A stretch of DNA of 44,515 nt from an uncultured Prevotella sp. (GTDB lineage Bacteria > Bacteroidota > Bacteroidia > Bacteroidales > Bacteroidaceae), in assembly GCA_900318625.1 (NCBI GenBank), contig ONLG01000010.1, positions 1 through 44,515 of the forward strand. The letters are read 5' to 3'. The translations under genes and the position numbers were made by a program. Under the pieces are notes generated by a model, which saw nothing but the letters and a program-made list of their open reading frames with translations, was not told the origin of the DNA and made no database searches. Below, piece by piece: positions 17,990 through 25,918 of the stretch. Each line of letters opens with the position of its first letter. Position 1 is the first letter of the stretch.

Positions 17990-18054
17990 GAACAACAATC
18001 AACGCCCCTCTATCACCAATCACTGATCACCAATCAACAATCAATAAAACAGAT

Positions 18055-19251
18055 ATGAAGAAAGTAGTAGTAGCCTTTTCAGGCGGCCTCGACACATCCT
18101 ACACCGTGATGCGCCTGGCAAAAGAAGGATACGAGGTGTATGCCGCGTGTGCAAATACCGGAGGCTTCAGCCCCGAACAGCTCAAGACAAACGAAGAAAA
18201 CGCCTACAAGCTGGGCGCTAAACAATACGTAACGCTCGACGTCACCCACGAATACTACGAAAAGTCGCTGCGCTACATGATATTCGGCAACGTGCTGCGC
18301 AACAACTGCTACCCCATCAGCGTAAGCTCGGAGCGCATCTTCCAGGCCATCGCCATAGCACGATATGCCAACGAGATTGGTGCCGATGCCATAGCCCATG
18401 GCTCTACGGGAGCGGGCAACGACCAGATACGCTTCGACATGACCTTCCTCGTCATGGCTCCGGGAGTGGAAATCATCACTCTCACGCGCGACGAGAAACT
18501 CACACGCAAGGAAGAGGTCGACTATCTGAACCAGAACGGCTACTTTGCCGACTTCACCAAGCTGAAATACTCCTACAACGTGGGCATCTGGGGAACCAGC
18601 ATCTGCGGCGGAGAGCTTCTCGACCCGACACAGGGACTGCCCGAGGAGGCTTATCTGAAGCACGTCACTGCCAAGGAGCCCGAGGCAACGCTCAAGATAA
18701 CCTTCGAGCACGGAGAGATAAAGGCCGTCAACGGCGAAGAGTTCACCGACAAAGTGGCTGCAATTCAGAAGATTGAGCAGATTGGCGCATCCTACGCAAT
18801 AGGCCGCGACTGCAACGTGGGCGACACTATCATCGGCATCAAGGGCCGCGTGGGCTTCGAGGCTGCCGCTCCGAAGCTGATCATCGAGGCTCACAGGCTG
18901 CTCGAGAAGTCCACGCTGTCGAAGTGGCAACAGTACTGGAAGGACCAGGTGGCCAACTGGTACGGAATGTTCCTCCACGAGAGCCAGTACTTAGAGCCGG
19001 TGATGCCCGACATCGAGGCCATGCTCACCTCGTCGCAGCGCAACGTCAACGGCACGGCCATACTGAAGCTGCGTCCTTACAGCTTCGAGACCGTGGGCAT
19101 AGACTCGCCCGACGACCTCACGAAGTCGAAGCTCGGCGAATATGGCGAGACTCAGAACGGCTGGACTGCCGACGAAGCCAAGGGCTTCATCAAGGTGTCG
19201 AGCACCGCACTGAGGGTCTACTACGGTATGCACAAGGACGAAAAGAGATAA
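18055..19251 (+). CDS. argG: argininosuccinate synthase
   Basis: 398 residues, the normal length. The N-terminal ATP-binding PP-loop VVVAFSGGLDTSYTVMRL (residues 4-21) and HGSTGAGNDQIRFD (~118-131), which binds citrulline and aspartate, are intact. It joins citrulline and aspartate with ATP in the penultimate arginine step, in the cytoplasm. It lies 65 bases after the GNAT gene; that gap contains only A/C-rich sequence with two TCACCAATCA direct repeats. A G/C-rich hairpin follows the stop codon. Confidence 0.98.
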   Translation: MKKVVVAFSGGLDTSYTVMRLAKEGYEVYAACANTGGFSPEQLKTNEENAYKLGAKQYVTLDVTHEYYEKSLRYMIFGNVLRNNCYPISVSSERIFQAIAIARYANEIGADAIAHGSTGAGNDQIRFDMTFLVMAPGVEIITLTRDEKLTRKEEVDYLNQNGYFADFTKLKYSYNVGIWGTSICGGELLDPTQGLPEEAYLKHVTAKEPEATLKITFEHGEIKAVNGEEFTDKVAAIQKIEQIGASYAIGRDCNVGDTIIGIKGRVGFEAAAPKLIIEAHRLLEKSTLSKWQQYWKDQVANWYGMFLHESQYLEPVMPDIEAMLTSSQRNVNGTAILKLRPYSFETVGIDSPDDLTKSKLGEYGETQNGWTADEAKGFIKVSSTALRVYYGMHKDEKR

Positions 19252-19284
19252 GGAAAAGCCCATCACCAGACCACAATAAAAGCC

Positions 19285-19319
19285 TACCCCCAGCCCCTCC
19301 CAAAGGGAGGGGGGCTTTT
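19285..19319 (+). repeat. G/C-rich palindromic repeat, copy B (may also act as terminator)
   Basis: CCCCTCCC-AAA-GGGAGGGG forms a perfect 8-bp stem, extended by AAAAGCC...GGCTTTT around a small bulge, 30 bases after argG stops. Same family as the repeats at 5703-5738, 19789-19830 and 43340-43430. Confidence 0.8.
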
Positions 19320-19357
19320 AGTAAGCCTATCCACGACAGCATACACATTATATAACT

Positions 19358-19768
19358 ATGGCCAACAAACCCGTCTATGGCTATGAGATGGCTGACCCAG
19401 TCACTTACGAACTGCTCAAGGATTTTGCAGCAGAAAACAGGAACAAGCCAACAGAAGGCGAAACTATCCTTTGGGAATATCTAAAGAGCAACCGTCAGGG
19501 ATTCCATTTCAGACGGCAGCACATCATTGGACTGTTCATAGCCGACTTCGTATGCCTAAAACACAAGCTGGTTGTTGAGATAGACGGTTTATATCACCAG
19601 TTGCCAGAACAGCAGACAAGTGACAAACAACGCACAGAATGGCTGGAAGACAAAGGCTTTAAGGTCTTGCGATTTACCAATGAAGAAGTCTTGGCCAACA
19701 CTGAGACAGTAGTTAACGTCATAAAAACATACATTAGTAAAGGAATAACAACTCTGAAACAATTATGA
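19358..19768 (+). CDS. DUF559 family PD-(D/E)xK endonuclease-like protein
   Basis: 136 residues, the usual size of stand-alone DUF559 (Vsr-related fold) proteins. Core motifs are in order: E35 in ...PTEGETILWEYLK; FHFRRQHIIGLFIADFVCLKHKLVVEIDG (~50-78), with the catalytic Asp and the E-x-D pair; and HQLPEQQTSDKQRTEWLEDKGFKVLRFTNEEVL (~80-112). The active site looks complete. It lies inside an amino-acid operon to which it has no evident link, looks A/T-richer than argG and argC, and sits between inverted palindromic repeats. Its TGA overlaps the argC ATG (ATGA), so argC translation may be coupled to it. The substrate is unknown; DNA repair, nicking or mobility roles are guesses. Confidence 0.9.
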   Translation: MANKPVYGYEMADPVTYELLKDFAAENRNKPTEGETILWEYLKSNRQGFHFRRQHIIGLFIADFVCLKHKLVVEIDGLYHQLPEQQTSDKQRTEWLEDKGFKVLRFTNEEVLANTETVVNVIKTYISKGITTLKQL

Positions 19769-20862
19769 ATACAAATAACAACAATACTCCCCTCCCTTTG
19801 GGAGGGGCTGAGGGTGGGCTTTCATCCCCCCTACGGGGGGAACGAGGGGGGCTTCGCGTCGGAATCCTTGGAGCTGCCGGCTACACAGGCGGCGAACTGA
19901 TAAGGTTGCTGCTCAACCACCCACAGGCAGACATCGTATTTGCCAATAGCGAGAGCAATGCAGGCAACCTGCTGTCCGACGTTCACGAAGGACTCTATGC
20001 CGAAACAGACATGAGATTCACAGCAGAGATGCCGTTCGACAAGGTCGACGTGGTGTTCTTCTGCTTCGGCCACGGCAAGAGCGAGCAGTTCCTGAAGGAG
20101 CACAGCATCCCCGCAAACGTCAAGATCATTGACTTGGCACAGGACTTCCGCATCAAGGGTGACCACGACTACGTCTACGGTCTGCCGGAGATACACAGGC
20201 AGAGCATTGCCAAAGCTCAGCACCTGGCCAATCCGGGCTGCTTCGCCACGGCGATACAGCTGGCTCTGCTGCCTGCGGCAAGCATGGGGCTCATCAAGGA
20301 CAATGTAAGCATCAACGGAATAACAGGCTCTACGGGTGCCGGACAGAAGCCGACATTCTCCGGACACTTCTCTTGGCGCAACGACAACCTGAGCACTTAC
20401 AAGCTGCTTACCCACCAGCACCTCCACGAAGTGTGCCAAAGCCTCAACGAAGTGAGGTGCGCAGATGCGCCCATGATAGGCTCGCCTATCGATGAAACCG
20501 GCGATAACGAGCAGGTAAACCTCAATTTCATTCCCTACAGAGGCCCCTTTGCGCGTGGTATTTTCGTCACGGCAGTGGTTGAAACCGAACGCAGCCTCGA
20601 CGAGATTACCAAGGGTTATCAGGACTTCTACGAAGGTGCAGCCTTCACACACGTGATGACCGACCACGACCTCGACCTCAAACAGGTGGTCAACACCAAC
20701 AAGTGTCTGCTCCATCTCGACAAGGTAGGCAACCAGCTCGTAGTCATATCATGTATTGACAACCTGCTCAAGGGAGCCGTAGGACAGGCTGTCCAGAACA
20801 TGAACATCATGTTTGGTATCGATGAAACCGCAGGTTTAAGACTCAAACCGTCGGCTTTCTGA
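19765..20862 (+). CDS. argC: N-acetyl-gamma-glutamyl-phosphate reductase with a repeat-derived N-terminus
   Basis: 365 residues, about 30 longer than expected. The enzyme proper starts at residue ~31 with RVGILGAAGYTGGELIRLL (NADP-binding Rossmann glycine loop). Catalytic Cys159 lies in ANPGCFATAIQ, and STGAGQKP is also present. It reduces acyl-glutamyl phosphate to the semialdehyde. Residues 1-30 are Asn-rich and then encoded by palindromic repeats. No ATG or GTG lies between the first ATG and the Rossmann motif; only a TTG at codon 12 is possible. The extension must therefore be translated, at least in part. Start overlaps the DUF559 stop by four bases. A strong terminator follows. Confidence 0.95.
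   Translation: MNTNNNNTPLPLGGAEGGLSSPLRGERGGLRVGILGAAGYTGGELIRLLLNHPQADIVFANSESNAGNLLSDVHEGLYAETDMRFTAEMPFDKVDVVFFCFGHGKSEQFLKEHSIPANVKIIDLAQDFRIKGDHDYVYGLPEIHRQSIAKAQHLANPGCFATAIQLALLPAASMGLIKDNVSINGITGSTGAGQKPTFSGHFSWRNDNLSTYKLLTHQHLHEVCQSLNEVRCADAPMIGSPIDETGDNEQVNLNFIPYRGPFARGIFVTAVVETERSLDEITKGYQDFYEGAAFTHVMTDHDLDLKQVVNTNKCLLHLDKVGNQLVVISCIDNLLKGAVGQAVQNMNIMFGIDETAGLRLKPSAF
19789..19853 (-). repeat. G/C-rich palindromic repeats, copy C, inside the argC reading frame
   Basis: Two hairpins, CCCCTCCC-TTT-GGGAGGGG and CCCCCC-TAC-GGGGGG, followed by CGAGGGGGGCTT. They are translated in frame as ArgC residues ~8-30 (TPLPLGGAEGGLSSPLRGER...). Reverse orientation relative to copy B. Confidence 0.85.
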
Positions 20863-20881
20863 CGAGCACCGACACCACATC

Positions 20882-20927
20882 AGCGACTGCTAAATTAAAT
20901 ATTTGGCAGTCGCTTTTTATTTTATTT
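20882..20927 (+). terminator. strong intrinsic terminator after argC
   Basis: AGCGACTGCTAAAT (20882-20895) pairs with ATTTGGCAGTCGCT (20901-20914), a 14-bp stem with one G-T pair and a 5-base loop, followed by TTTTATTTTATTT. This ends the argR-argC operon ahead of the inserted cluster. Confidence 0.93.
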
Positions 20928-20952
20928 CAGCGCATGAAACTGCATAATTGAT

Positions 20953-20960
20953 TATATTTG
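20953..20960 (+). promoter_or_regulatory. -7 box for the first Kelch-AraC regulator
   Basis: TATATTTG fits TAnnTTTG, 8 bases before the ATG at 20969, implying a very short or leaderless message. It overlaps an in-frame TTG at 20948 that is therefore unlikely to be the start. No clear -33 box. Confidence 0.5.
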
Positions 20961-20968
20961 CAGTACTC

Positions 20969-22678
20969 ATGGACAGAGATACCACTATAAGAACAACCGT
21001 TGCACTGTTGTTGCTCGGACTGACAATCGGTCTTTACGCAGGGCGAAAGGCCGACACCAGTGCCGAAAGCAGATGTCCTACGATAAAGATTGCAGCCGAA
21101 CGGCTCCCCGACATGAATATTGCGCGCGCGAGTCACTGCACTTTCATGCTCAATGGCGAGCTTACCGTCGTGGGCGGACATACCGAAGGCTTCGTGCCTA
21201 CGCCCACTGCCGAGTATCTCAACGGCGGCAGGTGGCACACGGTGAATATGGTTTACACGCACGACAACGGCTTCTCTGCCATCTGCAAGTCGGGAATGGT
21301 GCTCGTCGCAGGCGGCCACGACCAGCCGTTGGGCATCGGACAGACCTTCATGGCAGAGCGTTACAACCCCAAGACCCACTCGTTCACGGGCTTCGGCTGC
21401 TTAGACCTGAAGCGCTCGCTGGCGCAGGGCGTGGAGCTTGAGGACGGCAGGGTGGTAATAAGCGGCAACCACTACAACAAAGACGCGACAGAGACATTCG
21501 ACGGAAAGAAGTATTTTGCTTTCCTGAAGAACGCTTCGCAATCGCGATGCTGCCCCTACATCTTCCGCACAGCTCCCGACAACGCCATGATAATAGCCTC
21601 CAACAGCGACCGCTTCGTGCCCTACGACACCATCATCGTTGACCGGATAAAAGGCGGCCCGCTATATCCCGAGTTGCTGAAGCAGTGGGCACCCTACCCC
21701 TTCGAGCGCCCCTTCCGCTGCGAGGACAGCTTCATTGGCGACGAGAAAGCGGGCGACTACAGCTATCTCATGCACGTATTCAACGAGCAGGGGCAGGCAG
21801 CGATAGCCGTTGTGCGCGACACCACATTCAGTCTGTTGCCCACCACAGCCCCAGTACCTATGTCGTTCAAGGGCGACGTGATAGAGTGGCTCTTCCCCTT
21901 GGTGGTCGACCGCAAGGCCAAGACCGCCTACATGATAGGCTGGGGAGGCCAGAGAGCCTTAGTGCTGACGATAGAATACACCAGGACTCCAGCACCAATA
22001 ACGCTCTGCTACACCGACGAGCTGCCAGACTTCGGCAGTGGCATACCCGTAATCGACGAGGGAGGAAACCTCATAGTGACTGGCGGAATAAACCACGAGC
22101 ACGACAACTTCGACCCGCTGAAAACCGTATGGCGGCTTCGCGTGGGGCGCACCACACAGGCCGGACTGCTCGGCAGCGGCTATCTGCCGATAGCAGTGCT
22201 CGTCGTTCTGCTCATTGGCGCGTGCGCCGGCATCTTCATTGTGAGGAGAAAGCCTGCCGACGAAGCCGACAAGACACAAGACACGACAGCCGACGACGAC
22301 CAGAAAGAGCAACAGCCACTGAGCAGCAAGCAGCAGAACAGCAGGGAACTGATGGAGCGCATACGCAAAGTAGTGGAAAGCGAGAAGCTCTATCTGAACA
22401 GCGAGCTGAAGATGTCGGACGTGGCCGCAATGCTACACACCAACAGCACCTATATCTCGGAAAGCATAAACACACTGAAGAAGTGCTCATTCTCGCAGTT
22501 CATCAATTCCTACCGAGTGGAATATGCCAAGAGACTGATACGCTCTAACCCCGATGCCAAGCTGTCGACACTCTGCATCGAGGCTGGCTTCTCGAACGAG
22601 ACGAGCTTCTTCAGAACATTCAAGGCCATGACGGGAATGACTCCCAACGAATGGCGCAAAACCAACGAGCAGCCATGA
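20969..22678 (+). CDS. transmembrane Kelch-AraC one-component regulator, paralogue 1
   Basis: 569 residues from ATG 20969. Layout: N-terminal membrane segment or signal (~8-25); a large exported domain (~40-390) with Kelch/galactose-oxidase-like repeats (GELTVVGGHTEGFVPTPTAEYLNGG, SGMVLVAGGHDQ, GGNLIVTGG); a membrane helix (~404-424, IAVLVVLLIGACAGIFIV); a charged linker; and an AraC-type DNA-binding domain (~461-566) with SDVAAMLHTNSTYISESIN and CIEAGFSNETSFFRTFKAMTGMTPNEWR. It therefore appears to sense outside the inner membrane and bind DNA inside, with no kinase or receiver domain. It is colinear in layout with the protein at 25919-27640. Its TGA overlaps the next ATG (ATGA). Targets are probably the neighbouring small exported genes; the ligand is unknown. 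Confidence 0.88.
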   Translation: MDRDTTIRTTVALLLLGLTIGLYAGRKADTSAESRCPTIKIAAERLPDMNIARASHCTFMLNGELTVVGGHTEGFVPTPTAEYLNGGRWHTVNMVYTHDNGFSAICKSGMVLVAGGHDQPLGIGQTFMAERYNPKTHSFTGFGCLDLKRSLAQGVELEDGRVVISGNHYNKDATETFDGKKYFAFLKNASQSRCCPYIFRTAPDNAMIIASNSDRFVPYDTIIVDRIKGGPLYPELLKQWAPYPFERPFRCEDSFIGDEKAGDYSYLMHVFNEQGQAAIAVVRDTTFSLLPTTAPVPMSFKGDVIEWLFPLVVDRKAKTAYMIGWGGQRALVLTIEYTRTPAPITLCYTDELPDFGSGIPVIDEGGNLIVTGGINHEHDNFDPLKTVWRLRVGRTTQAGLLGSGYLPIAVLVVLLIGACAGIFIVRRKPADEADKTQDTTADDDQKEQQPLSSKQQNSRELMERIRKVVESEKLYLNSELKMSDVAAMLHTNSTYISESINTLKKCSFSQFINSYRVEYAKRLIRSNPDAKLSTLCIEAGFSNETSFFRTFKAMTGMTPNEWRKTNEQP

Positions 22679-23304
22679 GAACAAAGAAAGACTTAGGCGA
22701 AAGGGTGGTGCTCTTTCCCGACGGGAAGTACCGCTGGATTCACGAAGTGAATATGCTGACAAACTACTCCATACTGTTCGATGTATGGAAGGTGTTCGGC
22801 ATCACCATGCTGATTGTCATGGGGCTGATAGGCTTCATCTTGCTCATTGCCGGCGACTTCGACCTCGACAGCCTGGCCGGGCTGACAGCCGGGCTGGGGC
22901 TCACGGCGGCCATACTGTTCGTGCTGAGCTTTGCGGGCTACTACCTCTATGCCGCCATCGTGGGAGGAAAATACATAGTGGTGATGACGATGGACCACAA
23001 CGAGGTGGTTCACCAGCAGCTGCCAAAGCAGATGAAGAAGGCGCAGATTATAGGCAACGCCACTATCGTGGCCGGACTGCTGACCGGCAATCTCGGTGCC
23101 GTGGGCAGAGGAATGATTGCCAACTCGCGTACAAGCATGATTACGCGCTATGCCGACGTGAAGAAAGTGATAGCAGTGAGGGGCAACAACCTGATAAAGG
23201 TGAACGAAACGTTAGAGAAGAACCGCGTCTACGTATGCAACGAGGACTTCGACTTCGTCTACCGCTTCCTCTGCGAGCACTGCCCATCGGCAAAACACCT
23301 GTAG
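22675..23304 (+). CDS. two-helix membrane protein coupled to the Kelch-AraC regulator
   Basis: 209 residues from the ATG at 22675, which overlaps the regulator stop by four bases; an upstream in-frame ATG at 22651 is less likely. A short cytoplasmic start (LGERVVLFPDGKYRWIHEVNM) precedes two membrane helices (~39-60 and ~67-95) joined by an acidic loop (GDFDLDSLAG). A soluble C-terminal domain (~97-205) includes YIVVMTMDHNEVVHQQLP and ITRYADVKKVIAVRGNNLIKVNETL, reminiscent of bacterial PH-like membrane proteins. I do not recognise a named family. Translational coupling suggests it works with the regulator, for example as a membrane partner. Confidence 0.75.
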   Translation: MRTKKDLGERVVLFPDGKYRWIHEVNMLTNYSILFDVWKVFGITMLIVMGLIGFILLIAGDFDLDSLAGLTAGLGLTAAILFVLSFAGYYLYAAIVGGKYIVVMTMDHNEVVHQQLPKQMKKAQIIGNATIVAGLLTGNLGAVGRGMIANSRTSMITRYADVKKVIAVRGNNLIKVNETLEKNRVYVCNEDFDFVYRFLCEHCPSAKHL

Positions 23305-23326
23305 CGACCCCATACCCCAAGACCAT

Positions 23327-23363
23327 GAAACGACTTACATATTTACGATATGTAAGTCGTTTC
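23327..23363. terminator. perfect 16-bp hairpin after the regulator pair
   Basis: GAAACGACTTACATAT (23327-23342), loop TTACG, then ATATGTAAGTCGTTTC (23348-23363). The stem is perfect but the tail (CGCTTATATA) is a weak U-tract. It is probably a terminator or mRNA-stabilising end. Confidence 0.7.
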
Positions 23364-23398
23364 CGCTTATATATCAGCCATCAAACTGCACAGACCAC

Positions 23399-23406
23399 TA
23401 ACTTTG
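23399..23406 (+). promoter_or_regulatory. -7 box for the small exported-protein genes
   Basis: TAACTTTG fits TAnnTTTG, 37 bases before the ATG at 23444. The -33 region lacks TTTG, which would suit an activator-dependent promoter. Confidence 0.5.
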
Positions 23407-23443
23407 CGATTGAGATACTACTAAAAACCAAAACGACAACAAC

Positions 23444-23920
23444 ATGAAAAAGCTATTATTACTATTTGCAGCTGCGCTGCTGGCAACAGCGATAAATGCA
23501 CAACAGGGAAACGGAGGCTCAGTAATTAACAACAACCGCACCGTCATATACTCAGCCGATGCGTCAAAGCTCACCAAGGGAAAGGTGACATTTGCCCAGG
23601 GAAGCTCTGATAAGATAACGATGCCTGTCTACAAAAGAGTAGCCACCGCCCCCGACACCTTCGGCCCGGAAGCATCCATCGGCTCGTTCACCGTCTATTT
23701 CGATGCCGACCGCTGCCAGATGGTGCTGCAGAACAACTGCAACCAGCCCATCATGGTTAAGGTTTCATGGAACGACGGCACCACTCGGGGCAACGTAAGG
23801 GTTAGCGCCGGTGCAAACCAGACAGGCTACTACGATATGTGGAAAGGACTTCTCGACAAAAGCATATATCTGAAATATGCCCGCATGAGGAAGTGCGCAG
23901 GCATAGGCCACGACGATTAA
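23444..23920 (+). CDS. small exported protein, unknown family
   Basis: 158 residues. Signal peptide MKKLLLLFAAALLATAINAQ (cleavage near residue 19-20) with no lipobox. The mature part has QGNGGSVINNNRTVIYSADASKL and a beta-rich core with two Cys (DADRCQMVLQNNCNQPIMVKV). The C-terminus, YLKYARMRKCAGIGHDD, has a third Cys. It opens the run of five exported-protein genes (23444-25759) between the two Kelch-AraC regulators, 15 bases before the next gene. No function can be assigned. Confidence 0.7.
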   Translation: MKKLLLLFAAALLATAINAQQGNGGSVINNNRTVIYSADASKLTKGKVTFAQGSSDKITMPVYKRVATAPDTFGPEASIGSFTVYFDADRCQMVLQNNCNQPIMVKVSWNDGTTRGNVRVSAGANQTGYYDMWKGLLDKSIYLKYARMRKCAGIGHDD

Positions 23921-23935
23921 AAAACTGACACAGCC

Positions 23936-24412
23936 ATGAAGAAACTGTTAGCACTATTCATAGCCCTGCTGTCGGCAACCGCCACGATTCAGGCGCAGAC
24001 CGCACGCGACATCACTGCACATGAACGCCAGCAGATGGTGCGCTACCTTATCAACCGTATGCGCCCGCTGCCCATACCCAACAAGGGCAATGCGCAGCCG
24101 AAGTACCAGTACTACTACACACCGACGCCCGTGACGTGGAACGAGTGGGCAGCGGTGCTGGAAAAGAAGACCTACGGCCCGCAGGGCAAGGGCAACACCC
24201 CGATGATTGCCAACCGCCCCGGCGATTTGTCGGGACTGCTCATCCATGAGCTACGGATGCCCTTCTTCCTTGCCAACAAGCAAACCATAGATGCCGCGTG
24301 CAAGGCCGGCGACTTCTCTATAATAATTAAAAAGGTGAACCCAGGCAAAAACGAGCCCTTCTATCTCATAACGACCTACGAGGGATGGAAGCAGTACACA
24401 AAGAACAAGTAG
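23936..24412 (+). CDS. small exported protein, unknown family
   Basis: 158 residues. Signal peptide MKKLLALFIALLSATATIQAQ (cleavage near 20). The mature region has a helical start (ARDITAHERQQMVRYLINRM), a Tyr/Pro-rich stretch (PKYQYYYTPTPVTWNEW) and ends TTYEGWKQYTKNK. It follows the previous gene by 15 bases and belongs to the same presumed operon. A relation to the frameshifted gene at 27960-28318 is possible but weak (both have an N-terminal Arg/Tyr-rich segment). Confidence 0.7.
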   Translation: MKKLLALFIALLSATATIQAQTARDITAHERQQMVRYLINRMRPLPIPNKGNAQPKYQYYYTPTPVTWNEWAAVLEKKTYGPQGKGNTPMIANRPGDLSGLLIHELRMPFFLANKQTIDAACKAGDFSIIIKKVNPGKNEPFYLITTYEGWKQYTKNK

Positions 24413-24479
24413 CTGCCGCATACCTCTCATCGAACAACAAACAAGACACAATCAACAACCTAAAATCAATCACACAACC

Positions 24480-24860
24480 ATGAAACGAATTCTATTAACC
24501 ATTGTGGCTATCGCAGCCATCACACTCAGCGCAGCAGCCCAAGGCCTGCAAGACATTCAGAGCACATCGTGGTATGGAGGTCCCGGCAAGAGCTATGTAG
24601 ACCGTGCTACGCTCGACAGCCGTGCAGAGAACTACCACTTCATCATCAACGAGAGCAACAGCGACATCCATCTCTGCATCCGCAAGGACGGCAGGAAGGC
24701 ATGGTATTCATTCAACGGCGGTGTCCACTTCATGGGCTACTATGAGGAGTCGATAACCAATTCGGAGAAGAAAATCCTCGACAAGGAGAACCCAGGCTGG
24801 AACAACTGCGACAACAACTCTAACGACAAGCCAAGGAAGAAAAGGAAGAACCGCAAATAG
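24480..24860 (+). CDS. small exported protein, GLQDI/WYSFNGGVHFM family, member 1
   Basis: 126 residues. Signal peptide MKRILLTIVAIAAITLSAAAQ (cleavage near 20-21). The conserved body (~22-101) contains GLQDIQSTSWYGGPGKSYVD, NYHFIINESNSDIHLCIRKDG and KAWYSFNGGVHFMGYY. A short basic, Asn/Lys-rich tail ends PRKKRKNRK. The body is nearly identical to the gene at 25370 and clearly related to the one at 28829, while the tails diverge. One Cys lies in LCIRKDG. I do not know this family; the shared architecture suggests a variable-tailed exported effector or surface factor. Confidence 0.75.
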   Translation: MKRILLTIVAIAAITLSAAAQGLQDIQSTSWYGGPGKSYVDRATLDSRAENYHFIINESNSDIHLCIRKDGRKAWYSFNGGVHFMGYYEESITNSEKKILDKENPGWNNCDNNSNDKPRKKRKNRK

Positions 24861-24890
24861 AAACATACTGACAACTTTTTATTTACTATT

Positions 24891-25346
24891 ATGAAAAAGA
24901 TTCTTATTGCTTTCATGGCATTATTTGCAATATCCATGAACACATACGCCCAGTATATCGAGCATAAGTTCAGTGGCAACCACAGCAAAGAAGAATGGAA
25001 TGGAGTAGTCAGCGACCGCCTCAATCCGTTCATTCTCGAAAGGGTTAACGGCGGCGACTGGTACAGGTTGAGCAACGACAGGGTCGTCATAGAAGTTGAC
25101 CACTGGAACAGAGTCATTGCACACAACTACACAAAGTGGCGTGTGAGATTTGCTGTCACCTCCAGCCGTATATGGTATGATGCCAACGGAAAAGAATGTA
25201 CGGGATGGAATGGAGACAAAGAAAGTCACGATGTGGAACTCGGTCCAAACGAAGGTCGCGTATTAAGGCAGTACCTATACAAGCACTCTGCTGACCTGAA
25301 ACGGGTTAAGTTCTCAGATTTTCGACTATTGAAAGTATACAAATAA
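24891..25346 (+). CDS. small exported protein, unknown family
   Basis: 151 residues. Signal peptide MKKILIAFMALFAISMNTYAQ (cleavage near 20). The mature part is aromatic-rich (EEWNGVVSDRLNPFILERVNGGDWYRLSN, RIWYDANGKECTGWNGDKESH) and ends basic (RVKFSDFRLLKVYK). It lies between two copies of the GLQDI family, 30 bases after the first and 23 before the second. It looks A/T-richer than its neighbours. No recognised domain. Confidence 0.7.
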   Translation: MKKILIAFMALFAISMNTYAQYIEHKFSGNHSKEEWNGVVSDRLNPFILERVNGGDWYRLSNDRVVIEVDHWNRVIAHNYTKWRVRFAVTSSRIWYDANGKECTGWNGDKESHDVELGPNEGRVLRQYLYKHSADLKRVKFSDFRLLKVYK

Positions 25347-25369
25347 TAAACCTTTAAACAATTACAACT

Positions 25370-25759
25370 ATGAAACGAATTCTATTATCCATCGTGGCTC
25401 TCGTAGCCATCACGCTCAGTGCAGCAGCCCAAGGGCTGCAAGACATTCAGTCAACATCATGGTATGGCGGTCCCGGCAAAAGCTACATAGACCGTTCAAC
25501 ACTGAACACGCGTGCCCAGAACTACCACTTCATCATCAACGAGAAGAACAGCGACATCCGCCTCTGCATCCGTAAGGACGGCAAGAAGGCATGGTACTCG
25601 TTCAACGGAGGTGTTCACTTCATGGGCCTCTACGACCAGAGCATCACCCAATCCGAGAAGAAAATCATCGACAAGGATAAGAAGAAAAAGAAGAACTCCA
25701 GCCTCAGCAACTCTGCCAAGAACGCAAACGTGAACAACAACCCATTCGCAGACTATTAA
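25370..25759 (+). CDS. small exported protein, GLQDI/WYSFNGGVHFM family, member 2
   Basis: 129 residues. Signal peptide MKRILLSIVALVAITLSAAAQ. Residues ~22-101 match member 1 almost throughout (GLQDIQSTSWYGGPGKSYID, NSDIRLCIRKDGKKAWYSF, NGGVHFMGLYDQSIT). The tail differs: a Lys run (DKDKKKKKNSS) and an Asn-rich end finishing NPFADY. DNA identity with member 1 is high over the 5' two thirds, pointing to recent duplication or gene conversion. A strong terminator follows. Confidence 0.75.
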   Translation: MKRILLSIVALVAITLSAAAQGLQDIQSTSWYGGPGKSYIDRSTLNTRAQNYHFIINEKNSDIRLCIRKDGKKAWYSFNGGVHFMGLYDQSITQSEKKIIDKDKKKKKNSSLSNSAKNANVNNNPFADY

Positions 25760-25783
25760 AACTAAAGCTTATACCATATCATC

Positions 25784-25830
25784 ATCGGTGAGGGAAAGGC
25801 ACTGGCCATCCCTCGCCGATATTTTTATTT
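25784..25830 (+). terminator. intrinsic terminator after the first exported-protein run
   Basis: ATCGGTGAGGGA (25784-25795) pairs with TCCCTCGCCGAT (25809-25820), a 12-bp stem with one G-T pair, followed by ATTTTTATTT. Confidence 0.92.
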
Positions 25831-25859
25831 GTTCATATCAGCAAAAAGAAGTATCTTTG
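25828..25859 (+). promoter_or_regulatory. promoter of the second Kelch-AraC regulator
   Basis: TTTG (25828-25831), 20-bp spacer, TATCTTTG (25852-25859): full consensus. The -33 box overlaps the U-tract of the preceding terminator. Initiation near 25866 leaves about 53 bases of leader. Confidence 0.8.
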
Positions 25860-25918
25860 TAAGCATCTGACAATGCCCATACACTTGCAAGAATACTGCA
25901 TATCCACTACAAAGCGAC

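Larger units (their letters stand above)
19281..19853. mobile_element. possible DUF559 cassette bounded by inverted palindromic repeats
   Basis: The segment between argG and the conserved part of argC consists of repeat B (19281-19319, plus orientation), the DUF559 gene, and repeat C (19786-19853, minus orientation). B reads GCCTACCCCCAGCCCCTCCC-AAA-GGGAGGGGGGCTT; the reverse complement of C has CCCACCCTCAGCCCCTCCC-AAA-GGGAGGGGAG. The two are therefore inverted copies around the gene. No transposase and no clear target-site duplication is seen, so mobility is an inference from layout. Confidence 0.45.

Noticed and set aside
18000-18050. Small RNA or regulatory element between the GNAT gene and argG
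   Set aside because: Only A/C-rich sequence with two TCACCAATCA repeats was seen; no stable fold or promoter.
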